In this document: positions 26,210 through 34,842 of the stretch, in pieces
Position numbering within the stretch: position 1 is the stretch's first letter
Layout of the letters: each line of letters opens with the position of its first letter
Assembly: GCF_030547545.1 (NCBI RefSeq)
Contig: NZ_JAUOQE010000005.1
Span: 79,815-143,814 of the forward strand
DNA: 64,000 bases
Source of the DNA: Amphritea sp. 1_MG-2023
GTDB taxonomy: Bacteria > Pseudomonadota > Gammaproteobacteria > Pseudomonadales > Balneatricaceae
Direction of reading: 5' to 3'
The notes under the pieces: model-generated
Seen by the model: the letters and a program-made list of their open reading frames with translations, nothing else
What the model was told of the DNA's origin: nothing
Databases searched by the model: none
Made by a program: the position numbers and the translations under genes

Positions 26210-28852
26210 TCACTGCTCGGGCTCCCGCTCATGGAGTGTAAACTGAAAGCCTGACTTGACGGGCTGACTATCACCCGCGGGCGTATTAAACGCGATACCA
26301 CCTTGTACCAAGCTTTCTAAATTGGTTGTTTCCACTTTTAAGCCTTTAAAAATGCCAAATTCTGCGTCAATGCCACCAATATTCCAGAACTGACTCGCGT
26401 TAGTTACGAGGTTGCGATAACGGGTTTTAATATTGACGAATAACTTGACGCTTTGATGATCATCGCTGAGTTCATAGCCTGATACATAGCCAACCGGCAT
26501 CCCGCGAAAGTAAATATAGCTATTGATATCAATAGACCCCAGTTGCGTTGTTTGCAACTCGATATTAAGCCCGGCTAAGTTGCGCTGTGCGGGTGCTTCC
26601 GTCAGGCCGTTAAAGCGGAGTTGCTGCTGACCGTCACCGGGTAACGCTTCGATATGATTACCGGCAAGTAGCGTTTCTGGATAATCAACACCAGACAGAT
26701 TAATACGCGCGGCGGCAATCCAAAACTGTGAGCCTTGTTGAGCCAGTAGGCGGCCTTCGCGGGTGAGTGCAATCTGGGTTTCTGCTGTCCCTTGACTGTC
26801 GAGAAGTCTGACCTGCTCAACCTTACCTAGGGTGACTCCCTTGAAATAGACGGGGGCACCGACGCTGATATCTGGCCCCGGTGGGAAGGTCACGGTGATA
26901 TCGGGGCCGCCTTGTAGGGCTTTGTGCTGTTGCGGATATAGCTTAAATAACTGACGGGGTTTGGCCGCCTGCCCATCTTCGTTGAGGTTGGCAAAGGCAA
27001 TGCCGCCGCGCAGGAGTGTCTGAACGGATTCGCTGTGTATTTCAATGCCTTGTCGGCTGAGGCTCGCATCAATACCACTGACGTTCCAAAAGCGGCTCTG
27101 ATCGGTGATGAGATGTCGATAGGGTTTGTCGATTAATAGGTGAATCATCACACTGTCGTCAGCGGATAACGCATAATGACTGACAACGCCCACGGCAAGC
27201 TGTTTATACAGCACTGGTGCGCCGTTGGTAATAGAACCCAGACGATCGGCCTTGACTCTAATGGCTAATTTCTCGGCGTTTTCTCGATATAACAGTCGTC
27301 CTTGCTGGCTGGCGTTATCAAAGTTACGGAACAGATGGAACGGATGCTCCTGAGTCACTGCCTTTTGATCTTGAGTATCGGGCGTAAAGAAGGCGATGCC
27401 TCCACTGATAATGCTACTCAATGAACCGCTATCGAGCTCGACACCATCAACTCCGGCTTTGATTTTGATGCCGCTCTCTTCCCAAAATCGACTGTTATGC
27501 TTGATCAACGAAGCATATTGCTCTTTGATGGTGGCATAAATAAGGACTTTATGACCATCGCTGCTGAGTTCATAGCCACTCACTTCACCCACGGGAATCT
27601 GACGATACATGATCGGAGAGCCGTAATCGAGCGAGCCTAATTGATCACTTTCTAGGCGGATATTTAAACCAGACATACTCGGTCGGTGAGCGGGTGGACT
27701 ATTCAAGGCGATAAAATCAGACTGAGGTTCACCGCTGCCGGGTTGTAAGATGATCGGTGCTCCTTGAATCAGATCACCAATGTTTTGTAGCCGATTCAGT
27801 GACACTTTAGGGGTGGGTAACCAAAACTGACTGCCAGCACGTAGCAAGGGGCGCGCGCGGGGATCGATCAACAGACGGGCATTGAGGGTTTGTAAATCTT
27901 CGCTGAGTCGCAGATGTTGTACTCGACCGATACGAATGCCTTCACTGATTACGCGAGTGCCTTTATGCAGCGAGGTGCGAGCCGGAAACTTAACATTGAC
28001 GACGATACCATCTTCGGCCGCTTCAAAATCGGGGAAAAGATGGAATTTCTGATCGGGAGTGAGTTTACTTTCATCCCCAGGTGGGGTGTAAAAGCTAATG
28101 CCACCCGCGATAATCGCGGCTAACGAGCCAAAACGTAGATCAATATGTGATAGATCGGCTTTCAAGCTAATACCGCTGGCGTTCCAAAAACGCGTGTTAT
28201 CGGTGATGAGGTGACGATAGGCCGGTTCGATAAATAGCTCAATGCGAATCCGTTCTGCACTGTTGGTGAGACCGAAGTTAATCACTTCGCCTACCTCAAT
28301 TTGACGGTAATAAACTTTTGCGCCTCGTTGAATCGATTGTGCTGAATCGGCGAGGAGCGAAAGGTAGAGGCCTTGTCGATTTTTTAACGGGGGCGGCGGT
28401 TCATTATCGGCGATAAAGCTAAAGCGTTCTTTGCCCTTGCCCGGTTGCAGTTCGATGTAATATCCCGAGAGCAGTGTATCCAAGCCTTTGACGCCGCTGA
28501 GAGAGATCTGCGGTTTGACAAGCCAGAAGCGGCTCCCTTCGACGAGTATTTCTTCGGCCTCTTTCTCCATTTCAATCATGGCGGTGACGCTTTTTAAATC
28601 TTCATTGAGCTTGAGTGTTTTGATCATCCCCGCAGGCAGCCCTCGGTACATAATTCGAGTGACACCGGCTTCGAGGCCTTCTGCCGTTTCAAACTGTACT
28701 TCGATCATGATACCGGCATCTTGATAGCTTTTGATCACCAGCCAGCCGGCAATAAGGGCAGCGAGGAAGGGTAGCAACCAGATTACAGAGGGCGCACGAT
28801 GACGTTTAATCAATGGTGTTACGGTGGTTTTATCCGTGTCGGGGGTACTCAT
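26210..28852 (-). CDS. letB: LetB-type multi-MCE lipid transport tunnel protein
   Basis: An 880-residue protein with one N-terminal membrane helix (VIWLLPFLAALIAGWLVIKS) followed by seven MCE domains. Each opens with a pattern like I.V.F....GL..G....YRG...G....L, at about residues 50, 165, 280, 395, 515, 630 and 745. E. coli LetB (YebT) has 877 residues and seven MCE domains, whereas PqiB has three, so the LetB call is preferred over PqiB. The hexameric tunnel spans the periplasm and carries phospholipids between membranes. Its start overlaps the upstream letA half as ATGA. Confidence 0.92.
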   Translation of the reverse strand: MSTPDTDKTTVTPLIKRHRAPSVIWLLPFLAALIAGWLVIKSYQDAGIMIEVQFETAEGLEAGVTRIMYRGLPAGMIKTLKLNEDLKSVTAMIEMEKEAEEILVEGSRFWLVKPQISLSGVKGLDTLLSGYYIELQPGKGKERFSFIADNEPPPPLKNRQGLYLSLLADSAQSIQRGAKVYYRQIEVGEVINFGLTNSAERIRIELFIEPAYRHLITDNTRFWNASGISLKADLSHIDLRFGSLAAIIAGGISFYTPPGDESKLTPDQKFHLFPDFEAAEDGIVVNVKFPARTSLHKGTRVISEGIRIGRVQHLRLSEDLQTLNARLLIDPRARPLLRAGSQFWLPTPKVSLNRLQNIGDLIQGAPIILQPGSGEPQSDFIALNSPPAHRPSMSGLNIRLESDQLGSLDYGSPIMYRQIPVGEVSGYELSSDGHKVLIYATIKEQYASLIKHNSRFWEESGIKIKAGVDGVELDSGSLSSIISGGIAFFTPDTQDQKAVTQEHPFHLFRNFDNASQQGRLLYRENAEKLAIRVKADRLGSITNGAPVLYKQLAVGVVSHYALSADDSVMIHLLIDKPYRHLITDQSRFWNVSGIDASLSRQGIEIHSESVQTLLRGGIAFANLNEDGQAAKPRQLFKLYPQQHKALQGGPDITVTFPPGPDISVGAPVYFKGVTLGKVEQVRLLDSQGTAETQIALTREGRLLAQQGSQFWIAAARINLSGVDYPETLLAGNHIEALPGDGQQQLRFNGLTEAPAQRNLAGLNIELQTTQLGSIDINSYIYFRGMPVGYVSGYELSDDHQSVKLFVNIKTRYRNLVTNASQFWNIGGIDAEFGIFKGLKVETTNLESLVQGGIAFNTPAGDSQPVKSGFQFTLHEREPEQ

Positions 28853-29514
28853 GAATTATCCTTTTGTTCACGCTTAGCGGTTGCTAAATCCGCCACGCTA
28901 CTATCCCAAATCATTCGTGTGTCAAAGACGATAGCAGAAAACATCGTTAGCAACACGACCACCGCAAAGGCGGTGGCACCATCGTTACCTTCAATGTGGG
29001 CAATATTACCTAGTTGTACGAGGGCTACCAGAATGCCGATGACAAAAATATCCAACATCGACCAGCGGCCGATCCATTCTACGATACGAAACATCAGGGC
29101 CTTCTGACGTAAGTTAGTGTGTAAACGAAACTGCACCGTACAGAGTAAAATTATCATGGCGATCATCTTCAATGCCGGGACAACAATGCTGGCGATCAGT
29201 ACGATGAGACCGATGAGCAGCATATCTTGTTCTAAGAGATGGATAATCCCGCCTAAAATAGTGTTGGGCTCTCCTTGTCCAAAGGATTTAAAGGTCATCA
29301 CCGGCAGTAGGTTGGCGGGCAAAAATAGGAGTATTGCCGCGATGAGGCTGGCCCAACTGAGCGTCATGGAGTTGGGGATTCGGCTGTGGAGGCGGGCGCC
29401 GCAGCGATCACAATGTTGGCCTTCCTGAGTCAGTAAGTGAAGCTTTTCACAATCGACACAGAGTAGATAGCCCTGTTGCCGGGCGCTCTGAAAAAGCGGT
29501 TGTTTATCGCTCAT
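28849..29514 (-). CDS. letA: LetA/PqiA-type membrane protein, C-terminal half as a separate gene
   Basis: A 221-residue PqiA-domain protein. An N-terminal zinc ribbon (CVDCEKLH and CDRCGARLHSR) precedes about four membrane helices (ILLFLPANLLPVMTF and VVLLTMFSAIVFDTRMIWDS are visible). It corresponds to the second PqiA module of E. coli LetA, here encoded alone. It overlaps the first half by 11 nt and letB by 4 nt, so all three are translationally coupled. It is expected to feed or receive lipids at the inner-membrane base of the LetB tunnel. Confidence 0.85.
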   Translation of the reverse strand: MSDKQPLFQSARQQGYLLCVDCEKLHLLTQEGQHCDRCGARLHSRIPNSMTLSWASLIAAILLFLPANLLPVMTFKSFGQGEPNTILGGIIHLLEQDMLLIGLIVLIASIVVPALKMIAMIILLCTVQFRLHTNLRQKALMFRIVEWIGRWSMLDIFVIGILVALVQLGNIAHIEGNDGATAFAVVVLLTMFSAIVFDTRMIWDSSVADLATAKREQKDNS

Positions 29515-30142
29515 GGATCACACCTTGGTCACGATGAAGGTCGATTTGATGCCAGATCTGATGAGGATTGAAAAAAATACTGCTGAGAGTGGTAATCACA
29601 ATCAGTGCCGCCAGACTATAGAGTCCAAGGCCGATGTGAAGATCGGCAATATCTTTCAGCTTGATAATGGAAATCAGTACGCCAAGCAAAAAAATTTCGA
29701 GCATGCCCCAGCCGCGTAGATGTTGATAACTGTGCATTGCGTGTAGCAGTAGTCGGCCTTGACGACGGTAATGTAGCGTAAAGCTAATATAGAACAGTAT
29801 CAGTAATTGAAATAAAGGCACGACGATGGCGAATAGCAGAATCAACATCGCCACCAATACGAGTCCGCCCTCGAACAGAGATAACGCACTCTGAAGAATC
29901 AACTCACTCTGACTCTGACCAAACACTTGTAAGCTAAGAATCGGGAAAATATTCGCTGGGATAAATAAAATCAGGCCCGCGATCGAGAGTGCCAGCAAGC
30001 GTTCAATACTGTTGATGGTAGTGTAATAGAGTCGAGCATGACAGCGAGGACAGATAACATCCTCATTGGGCTGATTTGTGACCCGTTCCATCAGCAGATC
30101 ACATTCGTGACAAGCGATCAGTTGTTCCGGTGTGCCAGACAT
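29504..30142 (-). CDS. letA: LetA/PqiA-type membrane protein, N-terminal half as a separate gene
   Basis: A 212-residue PqiA-domain protein with zinc-ribbon cysteines in CHECDLLM and CPRCHARLYY and four membrane helices. The LFIPANIFPILSLQVFGQ motif is nearly the same as FLPANLLPVMTFKSFGQ in the downstream half, showing that the two halves are paralogous modules. First gene of the four-gene operon letA(N)-letA(C)-letB-lipoprotein. Confidence 0.85.
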   Translation of the reverse strand: MSGTPEQLIACHECDLLMERVTNQPNEDVICPRCHARLYYTTINSIERLLALSIAGLILFIPANIFPILSLQVFGQSQSELILQSALSLFEGGLVLVAMLILLFAIVVPLFQLLILFYISFTLHYRRQGRLLLHAMHSYQHLRGWGMLEIFLLGVLISIIKLKDIADLHIGLGLYSLAALIVITTLSSIFFNPHQIWHQIDLHRDQGVIHER

Positions 30143-30525
30143 TGCGATATAAACCGTTGCTAAAAACAGAGTTCAGAGTATGCCAGATTTACGCCCTTAA
30201 CCCATAGTCCATTGATGATAAGATGTGATCGTTCATACTGTGTGACGGTGAGTGATGTGTACTTAAACGAGCGGATGGACGGGTGAATAGCTTAAACCTC
30301 GGTTATCTATGAAGGCAAACCAAGAGAAGCCCAGGTTATACCAAGAGAAACATGATAACGGTCTACCTGCGTGCGGTTTCAGGGTATCTCTTGATGGTGG
30401 CTTATCTCCGTGATGTTATTGACAGAGTGCAGTATTATAGCGTCTAAAGAATCTGCGATGCGGTGGCGATATGCGCGCTGTATGACAGATGATCCCATTA
30501 GCCTATGTTAATTTTCAGGTTATCT
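30143..30525. other. divergent intergenic region, letA operon / pdxH
   Basis: About 380 nt that must hold promoters for the minus-strand letA operon and plus-strand pdxH. I see a short direct repeat (ACCAAGAGAA twice, near 30310 and 30341) but no convincing gene or RNA structure. Confidence 0.4.
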
Positions 30526-31179
30526 ATGAATCAATCCGATCAGGGTGATTTTAAAGCCCTGCGCCGTGAATATGTGGCGCAACCTCTTAACCGGTCAGAT
30601 CTGGCCATCGATCCAGTACAGCAGTTTGCTGATTGGCTGAAAACGGCCAGTGAATATCGTCCCGATGATGCGACCTCGATGACGTTGGCAACCGCCGATG
30701 CGGCAGGCATGCCATCGGCGCGTATTGTGTTACTGAAACATTTTGGCGCGGACGGTTTTGCTTGGTATACCGACTATCGTAGCCACAAAGGACAACAGCT
30801 CGCCGAAAACCCGCAAGCAGAACTGATGTTCTATTGGTATGGTTTAGAACGACAGATACGTATTCAGGGACGGGTCGAAAAGCTGTCGCCAGAACAGGGA
30901 CGTCAATACTTTAACGAGCGTCCTGTTGGCAGTCGTTTGAGTGCGGCTATCTCTCATCAGAGTGCGGTTGTCGATAGTCGCGAGAGCCTAGAACAAGCGG
31001 TGATCGCGCTGCAACAGCAGCATCCGGATGGCGATATCCCTTATCCTGAGTTTTGGGGAGGCTATCGTTTGATTCCTTCGCATTTTGAGTTTTGGCAGGG
31101 ACGTGAAAGCCGTTTGCATGATCGCTTCAGTTATACCCTGAAAGAGGGACAATGGCAGATCGAGCGGCTCTCTCCTTAA
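30526..31179 (+). CDS. pdxH: pyridoxamine 5'-phosphate oxidase
   Basis: A 217-residue FMN-dependent oxidase (E. coli 218) that makes pyridoxal 5'-phosphate from PNP or PMP. FMN and substrate motifs are intact: SARIVLLKHFGADGFAWYT, NYRSHKG-like DYRSHKGQQLAENP, RQIRIQGRVEK and the C-terminal WQGRESRLHDRFSY. I chose the ATG at 30526 (MNQSDQGDFKALRREY) over a start seven codons earlier. It is followed closely by an esterase gene. Confidence 0.95.
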   Translation: MNQSDQGDFKALRREYVAQPLNRSDLAIDPVQQFADWLKTASEYRPDDATSMTLATADAAGMPSARIVLLKHFGADGFAWYTDYRSHKGQQLAENPQAELMFYWYGLERQIRIQGRVEKLSPEQGRQYFNERPVGSRLSAAISHQSAVVDSRESLEQAVIALQQQHPDGDIPYPEFWGGYRLIPSHFEFWQGRESRLHDRFSYTLKEGQWQIERLSP

Positions 31180-31200
31180 GATATAGTGGATATTATTGGT

Positions 31201-31884
31201 ATGACTGAACAATTATTAACCTGTGTCGAAGTAGAACCGACACAGCCGGCCAGCGCCAGTGTCATCTGGTTACATGGCTTGGGAGCCGATGGTCATGACT
31301 TCGAAGCGGTGATTCCGGCTTTGAAGTTACCCGCCTCCTTGCCGGTACGCTTTGTCTTTCCTAATGCGCCGATACAGCCCGTGACCGTTAATGGTGGCTG
31401 GGAGATGCCGGCATGGTATGACATTCTCGAAATGACGTTAGAACGTAAAATTGATGTGGCAGGCCTACTGTCTTCCGTTCAGCAGATCAATGCGTTAATT
31501 GAACGAGAAATAGCCAGAGGGATACCAGCCAATAAGATTGTCTTGGCGGGTTTTTCACAGGGTGGTGCGGTGGCTTATCATACGGCACTGTGTTTTCCAC
31601 AGCCGCTGGCGGGTTTGTTGACGTTGTCGACCTATATCGCTACCGCAGAACTGATTGAGCAGCACCGCAGCGTTGCGAATCAATCGATTCCGGTGGCGAT
31701 TCATCATGGTGATGCCGATGATGTTGTACCGCTGTCGCTTGGATTACAGGCCAATGAGCTATTGCAACAATGGCAATATAAGCCTCAGTGGCAACGCTGG
31801 CCCGTTGATCATGGTTTGTGTTTAGATGAAATTGAAGCGATCGGTGTGTGGCTGACAACACTATTAACCACGGAAACTATTTAA
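31201..31884 (+). CDS. carboxylesterase/phospholipase-like alpha/beta hydrolase
   Basis: A 227-residue enzyme of the carboxylesterase type 2 family (YpfH / P. fluorescens esterase II group). Motifs seen are IWLHGLGADGHDFE (oxyanion hole), the Trp-rich NGGWEMPAWYDI, the nucleophile GFSQGG, HGDADDVVPL (acid) and VDHGLCLDE (His). It is probably a short-chain esterase or acyl-protein thioesterase. The gene ends directly at the start of the following FKBP gene, giving tight coupling. Confidence 0.9.
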   Translation: MTEQLLTCVEVEPTQPASASVIWLHGLGADGHDFEAVIPALKLPASLPVRFVFPNAPIQPVTVNGGWEMPAWYDILEMTLERKIDVAGLLSSVQQINALIEREIARGIPANKIVLAGFSQGGAVAYHTALCFPQPLAGLLTLSTYIATAELIEQHRSVANQSIPVAIHHGDADDVVPLSLGLQANELLQQWQYKPQWQRWPVDHGLCLDEIEAIGVWLTTLLTTETI

Positions 31885-32358
31885 ATGAATATCTGTAACA
31901 ACTGCTATGTTGAAATTCACTACACCCTGCATAACGAGGCGCAAGAGGTGGTTGATAGCTCGCGTGATGCAGAGCCCCTGCCTTATATTCAGGGTAAGGG
32001 CAATATTATTCCGGGGCTAGAGCAAGCACTGGAAGGGCGCACAGCGGGTGATAAATTTTCACTCACTATCGCGCCAGAACTCGGCTACGGTGAGCGGGAT
32101 GACGCGCGAGTCAGCATTATCGATGCAGAGTCTTTTGCCGGCTTTGATGATATTCATGAAGGACTGCTGTGTCAGGTAGAAGCTGAAGATGGCAAGCCTC
32201 AACTAGTCACGATTATCAATATAGATGAGGATGAAGGTGAGGTAACGATCGATGCGAATCATCCGTTCGCGGGTCAAACACTGAATTTTGAAGTCGAAGT
32301 GATGCGTGTACGTGAGGCCACCGAGGCCGAACTACGCGATGGTATTGATGCTCAATGA
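31885..32358 (+). CDS. slyD: FKBP-type peptidyl-prolyl isomerase, SlyD-like
   Basis: A 157-residue cytosolic FKBP. The FKBP core (GKGNIIPGLEQALEGRTAGD and PELGYGERDD) is interrupted by an insert-in-flap chaperone domain (about residues 70-125), which is the SlyD arrangement. The His/Cys-rich nickel-binding tail of E. coli SlyD is absent, as in many shorter relatives, so a nickel-delivery role cannot be inferred. The start codon is contiguous with the esterase stop. Confidence 0.88.
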   Translation: MNICNNCYVEIHYTLHNEAQEVVDSSRDAEPLPYIQGKGNIIPGLEQALEGRTAGDKFSLTIAPELGYGERDDARVSIIDAESFAGFDDIHEGLLCQVEAEDGKPQLVTIINIDEDEGEVTIDANHPFAGQTLNFEVEVMRVREATEAELRDGIDAQ

Positions 32359-32372
32359 TTTGAGCTTCTTCA

Positions 32373-32400
32373 TCGGGTAGCTATCCGTCAGGCTACCCGA
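32373..32400 (+). terminator. hairpin after slyD-like gene
   Basis: TCGGGTAGC and GCTACCCGA form a perfect 9-bp stem 15 nt after the stop codon. No T tract follows, so it may protect the mRNA end or act in a weak or Rho-assisted way. Confidence 0.45.
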
Positions 32401-32780
32401 GGAAAATCGATTTAGCCGCTCTGTGGGTCAATTTTGTTTAACGCTTATTTAAAGCGAAAAGTAACACTCACAATACGACGACTGTTAGCATTATTTTCTG
32501 TTACCGCCCATTATCCGTCGGGGATCGATTGCCGGCGGTTATTGGGTCGGTATATGCCTTGAGCCGATAGACAACGGAGCAAAAATAAACACAGCGATCG
32601 GTGATCAATCATCACCTACGGTTAGTGTCTTCAATATTCTGATTATCCGCTGCTGCATACGACGGTATAGGGTCGTGCGGGTATCGCCGCAGCCATTTTC
32701 TCGTGGCTTGATGGGTTCCCGTTTTTTATCAGTCGATAATCGCTTCGGTCAAGCGTCCGCACGTCTCTTTGCCTTCATGC
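32401..32780. other. intergenic region, no gene seen
   Basis: Between the slyD-like hairpin and a convergent small gene. A short inverted repeat GGTGAT/ATCACC at 32600-32616 is present. No convincing coding frame was found. Confidence 0.4.
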
Positions 32781-33038
32781 TTAAACTTTTTCTTGCCATT
32801 CCATATCGCCAATCTGCACGTTTAGCCATTCAAAGCCGATGCGTCGAGCGACTGCGGCTGCGCCATCGAGACTCTTAAACTCGCGTTCTTTACGCGAGCG
32901 TTGTAGATCCAACGTTAGAACATCTTGCTGTTTTGTAATGAACTTTAGTTGCCAGCCCCGCGCAATTGAGACTGGAGCGGCCTGACAGGAATCAAATACG
33001 CCAGCCTTAAATAGAAGTTTTATTTCTCGCTCTTGCAT
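32781..33038 (-). CDS. small conserved hypothetical protein (85 aa)
   Basis: An 85-residue basic soluble protein starting MQEREIKLLFKAGVF and containing GWQLKFITKQ and LQRSRKEREFKSLDGAAAV. Codon use matches neighbouring genes and a weak AGGT ribosome site precedes the ATG. No domain was recognised; the alternation of basic residues could fit a nucleic-acid-associated role, but that is speculation. It lies at the edge of an AT-rich non-coding island. Confidence 0.55.
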   Translation of the reverse strand: MQEREIKLLFKAGVFDSCQAAPVSIARGWQLKFITKQQDVLTLDLQRSRKEREFKSLDGAAAVARRIGFEWLNVQIGDMEWQEKV

Positions 33039-33360
33039 GTTCAATACCTTTTTTTGTGATATTAAAATCTAATTAAGATAATTATATAATATTTTATTAA
33101 TAATCAAAAATTAATAAAGAATTATCAGTGCGTATAAGACGTTGATTTTAAATGGTTTTTTATTGTTTCTGTTGGGGTGGTATAAATTAAGATTTTTATT
33201 TCATAACTTGTTGATAATAAAGGATTTATTTTCTATTTAATTTGATTGTATTTTTCTATGTAAAGAGGATTGAATCGTGCTTTTAACTATCATTAATAAC
33301 TAATGATTATTCATTAATTATTTTTAATAATTCAAAATATCATAAGGCAGAGTTTATATT
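33039..33360. other. AT-rich non-coding island
   Basis: Strikingly AT-rich compared with the near-50% GC surroundings, with runs such as ATTATATAATATTTTATTAA. No ORF of note. It separates the small gene at 32781 from the structured stretch starting at about 33369. Confidence 0.6.
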
Positions 33361-33368
33361 ATATTCTG

Positions 33369-33488
33369 ATTGCTGGTGGTCTTAACCGCGATGGCGGTGT
33401 TAGGGAAGGTGCAAGTGTTTAAGACTGACCGCGGTGGAAATCAAGAGATGCTGAGCTATGAAAACTGATGATGTCAGCCTGGAGCGAT
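33369..33488 (+). ncRNA. candidate structured RNA (weakly cobalamin-riboswitch-like)
   Basis: Several nested pairings can be drawn. A closing stem is possible between ATTGCT (33369-33374) and AGCGAT (33483-33488). GTCTTAA (33379-33385) pairs with TTAAGAC (33419-33425) around an inner CCGC-GATG-GCGG hairpin, and GCTGA (33450-33454) pairs with TCAGC (33474-33478). Unpaired blocks TTAGGGAA, GGTGCAA, GACTGACCGCG and, later, GATGA followed by AGCCTGGAG recall the order of conserved boxes in cobalamin riboswitches, but the B12 box is not a clean match. The next gene downstream is a 40-codon membrane peptide. Confidence 0.35.
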
Positions 33489-33604
33489 AGGGGTGCTTAA
33501 CACTATATGAGTGAATACGAGCTCTTATTGAGTTATATCAATATTCTTTCAGGACGTCAGGCGTAATATAAGCATCAAGATAGAACACAGAAAGGGTAAC
33601 AGTT

Positions 33605-33727
33605 ATGGATCTTTATACGTTCGAAACACTTTGGCCTAGCCTGCTAGGCGTTGCTGCAATGGCTGGCGCCATGATCTGGGCGTTCATCAAAATTCGCAAA
33701 TTGATGAATGAAGATGTCAGGAAGTAA
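33605..33727 (+). CDS. 40-residue single-helix membrane peptide
   Basis: A short frame beginning MDLYTFETLWPSLLGVAAMA, with one hydrophobic helix (about residues 9-28) and a basic tail (KIRKLMNEDVRK), ATG to TAA. It is followed 31 nt later by an intrinsic terminator, and a purine-rich AAAGGGTAAC precedes the ATG. The gene-like context (leader, start, terminator) supports a real small protein. It is reminiscent in size and topology of small DUF3149-type proteins, but I cannot confirm that family. Confidence 0.55.
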   Translation: MDLYTFETLWPSLLGVAAMAGAMIWAFIKIRKLMNEDVRK

Positions 33728-33758
33728 TGATGGGTTTGAATCGCACGCTTGAAAATAG

Positions 33759-33786
33759 AAAAGGCTACATATTGTGGCCTTTTTTA
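33759..33786 (+). terminator. intrinsic terminator after the 40-aa peptide gene
   Basis: AAAAGGC (33759-33765) pairs with GCCTTTT (33777-33783), continuing into a T run. Confidence 0.75.
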
Positions 33787-34176
33787 TGCGTGTTATAAAC
33801 GTTATGTAGTCTCTGTTGTGTGAGTGTGCAGCATGTCGGCTGCTTGAGGTCGTCATGACTGAATTAGACCGGCCCGATTATCATACAATGTAGCGCTGTC
33901 TCGTCCTTGTTGAGCTCTTTTGCTATCTGTTTTATCAACCGAATCATTGATGACCTCTCATCAGCGCTGATTCACTCCTGATTGTATCAATGCCTATCGC
34001 TGACTTACTTAGCGGCTTATTCGTTTCATGATCTGAGTCGGGTGTGCTTGTGGGCGAAACGACTAAAATACACAGAGGGTGTTGCGACCAATCGAGCGTC
34101 TTACTGCTGGATTATTTGATTCTGAGTCGTTGTACACGTTAAGCTTTGATCGTCTGTTCAGTTAAAGGTGCCGAGT
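33787..34176. other. intergenic region upstream of the TetR gene
   Basis: About 390 nt without a supported gene. It should contain the TetR gene promoter; no clear palindromic operator was recognised. Confidence 0.4.
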
Positions 34177-34761
34177 ATGGCTAATGTTGCTAAATATAAT
34201 CGTGCTGATGTGATTCATAAGGCGATGTTATTGTTCTGGAAAAAGGGATATAACGGGACATCCACCCGAGATCTTCAACAGGCGATCGATATGCGCCCAG
34301 GTAGCATTTATGCGGCTTTTGGCAGCAAAGAGCAGCTCTATCGCGAAGCGTTGATCTGTTATTCGCAAGAGGTGGGTGATATGTTGGCGCAACGAGTGGC
34401 GGATGCCGACTCTCCGCTGGCTGGTTTGGAAGCGTTTTTTCGCACGATAGTGATCGTTCAATGCGATGCTGATCCCAGCGAGGTCTGTATGCTGGTAAAA
34501 ACACTCACAGAAATCAATGATGATCAGCCCGAGCTGATGGCATTGACGCGGGAATTACTGAAATGCACTGAGAATCGTTTTGCGGATATTCTGTTGCAAG
34601 CGAAACAGCGCGGTGAAATCGCCGAGCATGCCGATCCACGTATCTTGGGGAAGTATTTGCAGGTGCAGATGATCGGTTTACGGATCTATATGAAAACTAG
34701 CCGTAACTCGGAAAGTCTTAGTGAGCAGATCAGCACGATTTTCTCCAATCTGAAACGTTAA
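34177..34761 (+). CDS. TetR-family transcriptional regulator
   Basis: A 194-residue regulator. The N-terminal helix-turn-helix region runs ADVIHKAMLLFWKKGYNGTS, TRDLQQAIDMRPGSIYAAFG and SKEQLYREAL, classic for the family. The C-terminal ligand domain is unspecific. The ATG at 34177 lies 9 nt inside a longer frame with a GTG start. The neighbouring genes (a lipoprotein downstream, non-coding DNA upstream) give no clue to the ligand. Confidence 0.92.
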   Translation: MANVAKYNRADVIHKAMLLFWKKGYNGTSTRDLQQAIDMRPGSIYAAFGSKEQLYREALICYSQEVGDMLAQRVADADSPLAGLEAFFRTIVIVQCDADPSEVCMLVKTLTEINDDQPELMALTRELLKCTENRFADILLQAKQRGEIAEHADPRILGKYLQVQMIGLRIYMKTSRNSESLSEQISTIFSNLKR

Positions 34762-34842
34762 TCGGTGAGAGTTTAAGGAACGAGCAGGTAAAGGACGAAG
34801 CGTATCATATGCTCAAGCAGCAGGCATAAACGGAACATAACG

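Noticed and set aside
26210..28852. PqiB assignment for the MCE protein
   Set aside because: Seven MCE domains and 880 residues match LetB (YebT), not the three-domain PqiB.
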